From: Smittia aterrima
Lineage: Eukaryota > Arthropoda > Insecta > Diptera > Chironomidae
DNA: 64,000 bases
Direction: 5' to 3'
Assembly: GCA_033063855.1 (NCBI GenBank)
Contig: CP093829.1
Span: forward strand, 8,442,243 to 8,506,242
A program made the position numbers and the translations under genes. Under the pieces are notes generated by a model. It was not told the DNA's origin, searched no databases, and worked only from the letters and a program-made list of their open reading frames with translations. Of this stretch, positions 62,151 through 64,000 are shown one piece after another. Each line of letters starts with the position of its first letter. Within the stretch, counting starts at the first letter, position 1.

Positions 62151-62490
62151 TTTAAATAAATTTGAATTTTTACTGGCGACACGATTCAAAATGACGATAA
62201 CCGCTGGCACTTAGCTACAACTTCAGATAGTACAAAGAGGCTCATTAGTTAGAGAACCCTCTCACGAATCTCTTCTTTAACGAACAGGTTTTCATAAGAA
62301 ACTCAAATTGCTTATTCTCACAATATTTATGTCTCATCCCTCGACGCTTCAGTAATTTATGCTCCAAATATTCTCGAGCCAGTGAGTTGAATTCTCAAGT
62401 TGGAGAGAGTTATTGCAGAGATTATTTTTTCAGTTCATTCAAATAATTTTTATTTCAAGAAAAACAAAAATCATTCAAACATTCGACGAT
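62151..62490. other. Spacer between orphan exon and OBP gene
   Basis: No coding frame. On the minus strand it includes the 3' UTR of the OBP gene and whatever promoter the orphan exon had; no TATA box was found there. Confidence 0.4.
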
Positions 62491-62938
62491 TTAATATCCA
62501 GCTGGTACATAGTTTCCTTTCTTGAGACAAGTGTATGCGCGGTAAGCCCACATGCAATGGTCAGTGCCTGAGTTGTCAATACATCCATTAATTCCAGCGC
62601 GAGAAGTTTCTCCAGTGCCGAGTTGAAGAATGTAGTTGTCGGTTAAGATTCCGGTGGTGTCATCGAAAACATTGAGTTTGGTGAGAACGCAACGAAGGTA
62701 GCAAGGAGTTGGAGCTTCAAGAGGGAACACTCCATTCTTGAATTCACTGACGATCTCTAATGGTACAGCGTTTTCGGCGATGCATCCTTTGCGAATGGCG
62801 TTGATCTCATCGGTGGTCTTGGCGACGAAATCAGCTGAAGCCTTTAAAATAAATTTCACTTAGTTTCACTGCGTCACAAGTTTATCGAAGAGAACTTACA
62901 GCAGCAACAAGCAAAGCAGCGACAATGAAGAATTTCAT
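62491..62938 (-). CDS. Odorant-binding protein, classic six-cysteine type
   Basis: Two exons on the minus strand (62938-62900 and 62841-62491) join in phase to 129 aa. Exon 1 is the signal peptide (MKFFIVAALLVAA); exon 2 begins ASADFVAKTTDEI. The mature protein has six cysteines with the diagnostic spacing C2-X3-C3 (PCYLRC) and C5-X8-C6 (CMWAYRAYTC), and ends GNYVPAGY. The PBP/GOBP fold is a helical, disulfide-locked carrier of small hydrophobic ligands in sensillum lymph or other fluids. The pattern resembles the Obp99/Obp44 group of flies, but no one-to-one name can be given. A second gene of the same type follows 0.8 kb upstream on the same strand. Confidence 0.95.
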
Positions 62939-63033
62939 GATGATTGGGTTTGGATTTTTCACTTTTACTTTTCACAGAGAACGCAACTCGAAAACGATCA
63001 GAACTTGAATGATGATATGTCGTGAAGCAGCGA

Positions 63034-63041
63034 CTTTTATA
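63034..63041 (-). promoter_or_regulatory. TATA box of the OBP gene
   Basis: TATAAAAG on the minus strand, about 100 bp before the ATG at 62938; an initiator-like TCAAGT lies about 30 bp downstream. Confidence 0.55.
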
Positions 63042-63744
63042 TGAAATTGTCGCTGCGTGGGACTCAAACAAACTCGGACCTCTTGCTCTAGCAAATAGAA
63101 TGTTACATAATGGAATGAAAGAAAGTAGAATGGAAAATCCCCGAAATCATTTGATGCCACCATCTGATCCTCTATTTCCCCTCAAAAGATTTTTGAATTT
63201 CTAAAACGCAATAACATTACAGTTCGTGATCGATGCAACGAACTCTCGTAGGAAATTTCCATTAGAAAGACTTCGCCTCCGCTCATTTCTCTCAAAAACT
63301 CCATTTTTCTTAATTAGCTTCAGATTTTTTCGGTAAATTATCAGCTGCTTAGGTCGTTATGTACACGGATGTGTTCGCTAATTTATTTAGCCTTTCGTCG
63401 AGATAATAAATTTGATAAGACTTTAAAAGCATTAACGTCGAAAACAACCTCACTTTGAACTTTAATTATTTTTGTCTTTCAAAGTTGTTCTTTTATTATC
63501 TCAGCGAAGAAACGAAAAACGTTTAGAAATTCTCAACTCAACGTTTTTTTGTGCATGACCTAGTCAACAATATTTATGATGAGCCTGAAAAGTGGAAAGA
63601 ATCTTTCGGAAAGATCATTGAAAACTTTTTTGTTTTAATTTTGGTTCATAGAGAAAAATCTTTTATTGCAAATAAAAAGGCACAAAAATATTTTGTAAAA
63701 TTGAATTTTGAGAAAAGAAATGAAGAAAAAGAGATGTCGTCGAT
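63042..63744. other. Spacer between the two OBP genes
   Basis: AT-rich, without a supportable gene. It contains the upstream promoter part of the first OBP gene and the 3' UTR of the second. Confidence 0.5.
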
Positions 63745-64000
63745 TTAATATCCTTCTGGCAAGAATCCACCCTTGTTGAGGCAGACGAATCCACGGTAAG
63801 CCCACATGCAAGTGTCAGTGCCAGTGTTGTCGAGACATTCAGTGACTCCTGTACGAATGGTGTCTCCCTTTCCAAGTTGAGTCAAGTAGTTATCGACGAT
63901 GAAACCAGTCTTGTCATCGAAGAGACCGAGCTTGGTGAAGATGCAACGGAGATAGCATGGAGTTGGGCCCTCTGGAGTGAAGACGCGCTTCTTGTAGTCT
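63745..64000 (-). CDS. Odorant-binding protein, partial at window edge
   Basis: The C-terminal part of a second OBP on the minus strand, stop TAA at 63745-63747, open to the right edge of the window (85 codons visible). It carries PTPCYLRC (C2-X3-C3), CLDNTGTD, and CMWAYRGFVC (C5-X8-C6), ending GGFLPEGY, and lines up along its visible length with the neighbouring OBP, including DNYxxQLGxG. The signal-peptide exon and the region with C1 lie outside. Tandem paralogue of the first OBP. Confidence 0.93.
   Translation of the reverse strand, partial: DYKKRVFTPEGPTPCYLRCIFTKLGLFDDKTGFIVDNYLTQLGKGDTIRTGVTECLDNTGTDTCMWAYRGFVCLNKGGFLPEGY

Noticed and set aside
1..64000. CRISPR array, prophage, bacterial operon or rRNA genes
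   Set aside because: Spliced genes, polyadenylation signals and insect protein families show a nuclear eukaryotic genome; no such structures are seen.

Overview
The window looks like chromosomal DNA of a dipteran insect, most likely a nematoceran midge- or mosquito-like fly. It is AT-rich. Introns inside genes are short (mostly 50-110 bp, GT..AG), TATA and TCAGT initiator motifs precede several genes, and the proteins are insect types: odd-skipped family zinc fingers, Drumstick, odorant-binding proteins and secreted ML-like proteins. The species cannot be fixed from the sequence alone. Most open frames in the first 45 kb are chance frames; real genes were built by joining exons at splice sites in the correct phase.

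Region 1 (1-45.4 kb) is a gene-poor developmental locus. It holds two transcription factor genes of the odd-skipped group: a five-finger sob/bowl-type gene (16170-17834, +) and drumstick (drm, 33718-35739, -). drm could be completed because its last coding exon, a 25-nt micro-exon, was found 1.8 kb from the first; the joined product is 81 aa. The two genes are convergent and surrounded by long non-coding DNA, as expected for a regulator with many enhancers. Within this DNA lie a tandem array of tRNA-like units with a 935-bp higher-order period (3.48-4.78 kb), a 102-bp MITE-like element (14.73 kb) and simple repeats.

Region 2 (45.4-50.7 kb) is a compact housekeeping block: muc (pyruvate dehydrogenase E2, 5 exons, 494 aa, +), a secreted ML/CheA-like protein (3 exons, 190 aa, +) and Faf2 (UBXD8-type ER/p97 adaptor, 3 exons, 475 aa, -).

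Region 3 (50.7-53.9 kb) is repeat-rich. It has a perfect 17-bp inverted repeat beside a TCTGTCCG tract, two short open frames whose reading frames look broken, and a pre-miRNA-like hairpin.

Region 4 (53.9-64 kb) is a fast-evolving array of secreted-protein and F-box genes. Five tandem three-exon paralogues of a small ML/DUF1091-like secreted protein (177-180 aa) share exon sizes exactly, and part of the array seems to have grown by copying a two-gene unit. They are followed by a secreted leucine-rich-repeat protein, a short secreted-peptide-like ORF, an F-box protein, an orphan OBP-type signal-peptide exon, one complete classic six-cysteine odorant-binding protein and a second OBP cut by the right edge. 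The genes of regions 3 and 4 fit chemosensory or extracellular lipid-binding roles; region 1 is developmental and region 2 is metabolic and ER quality control.
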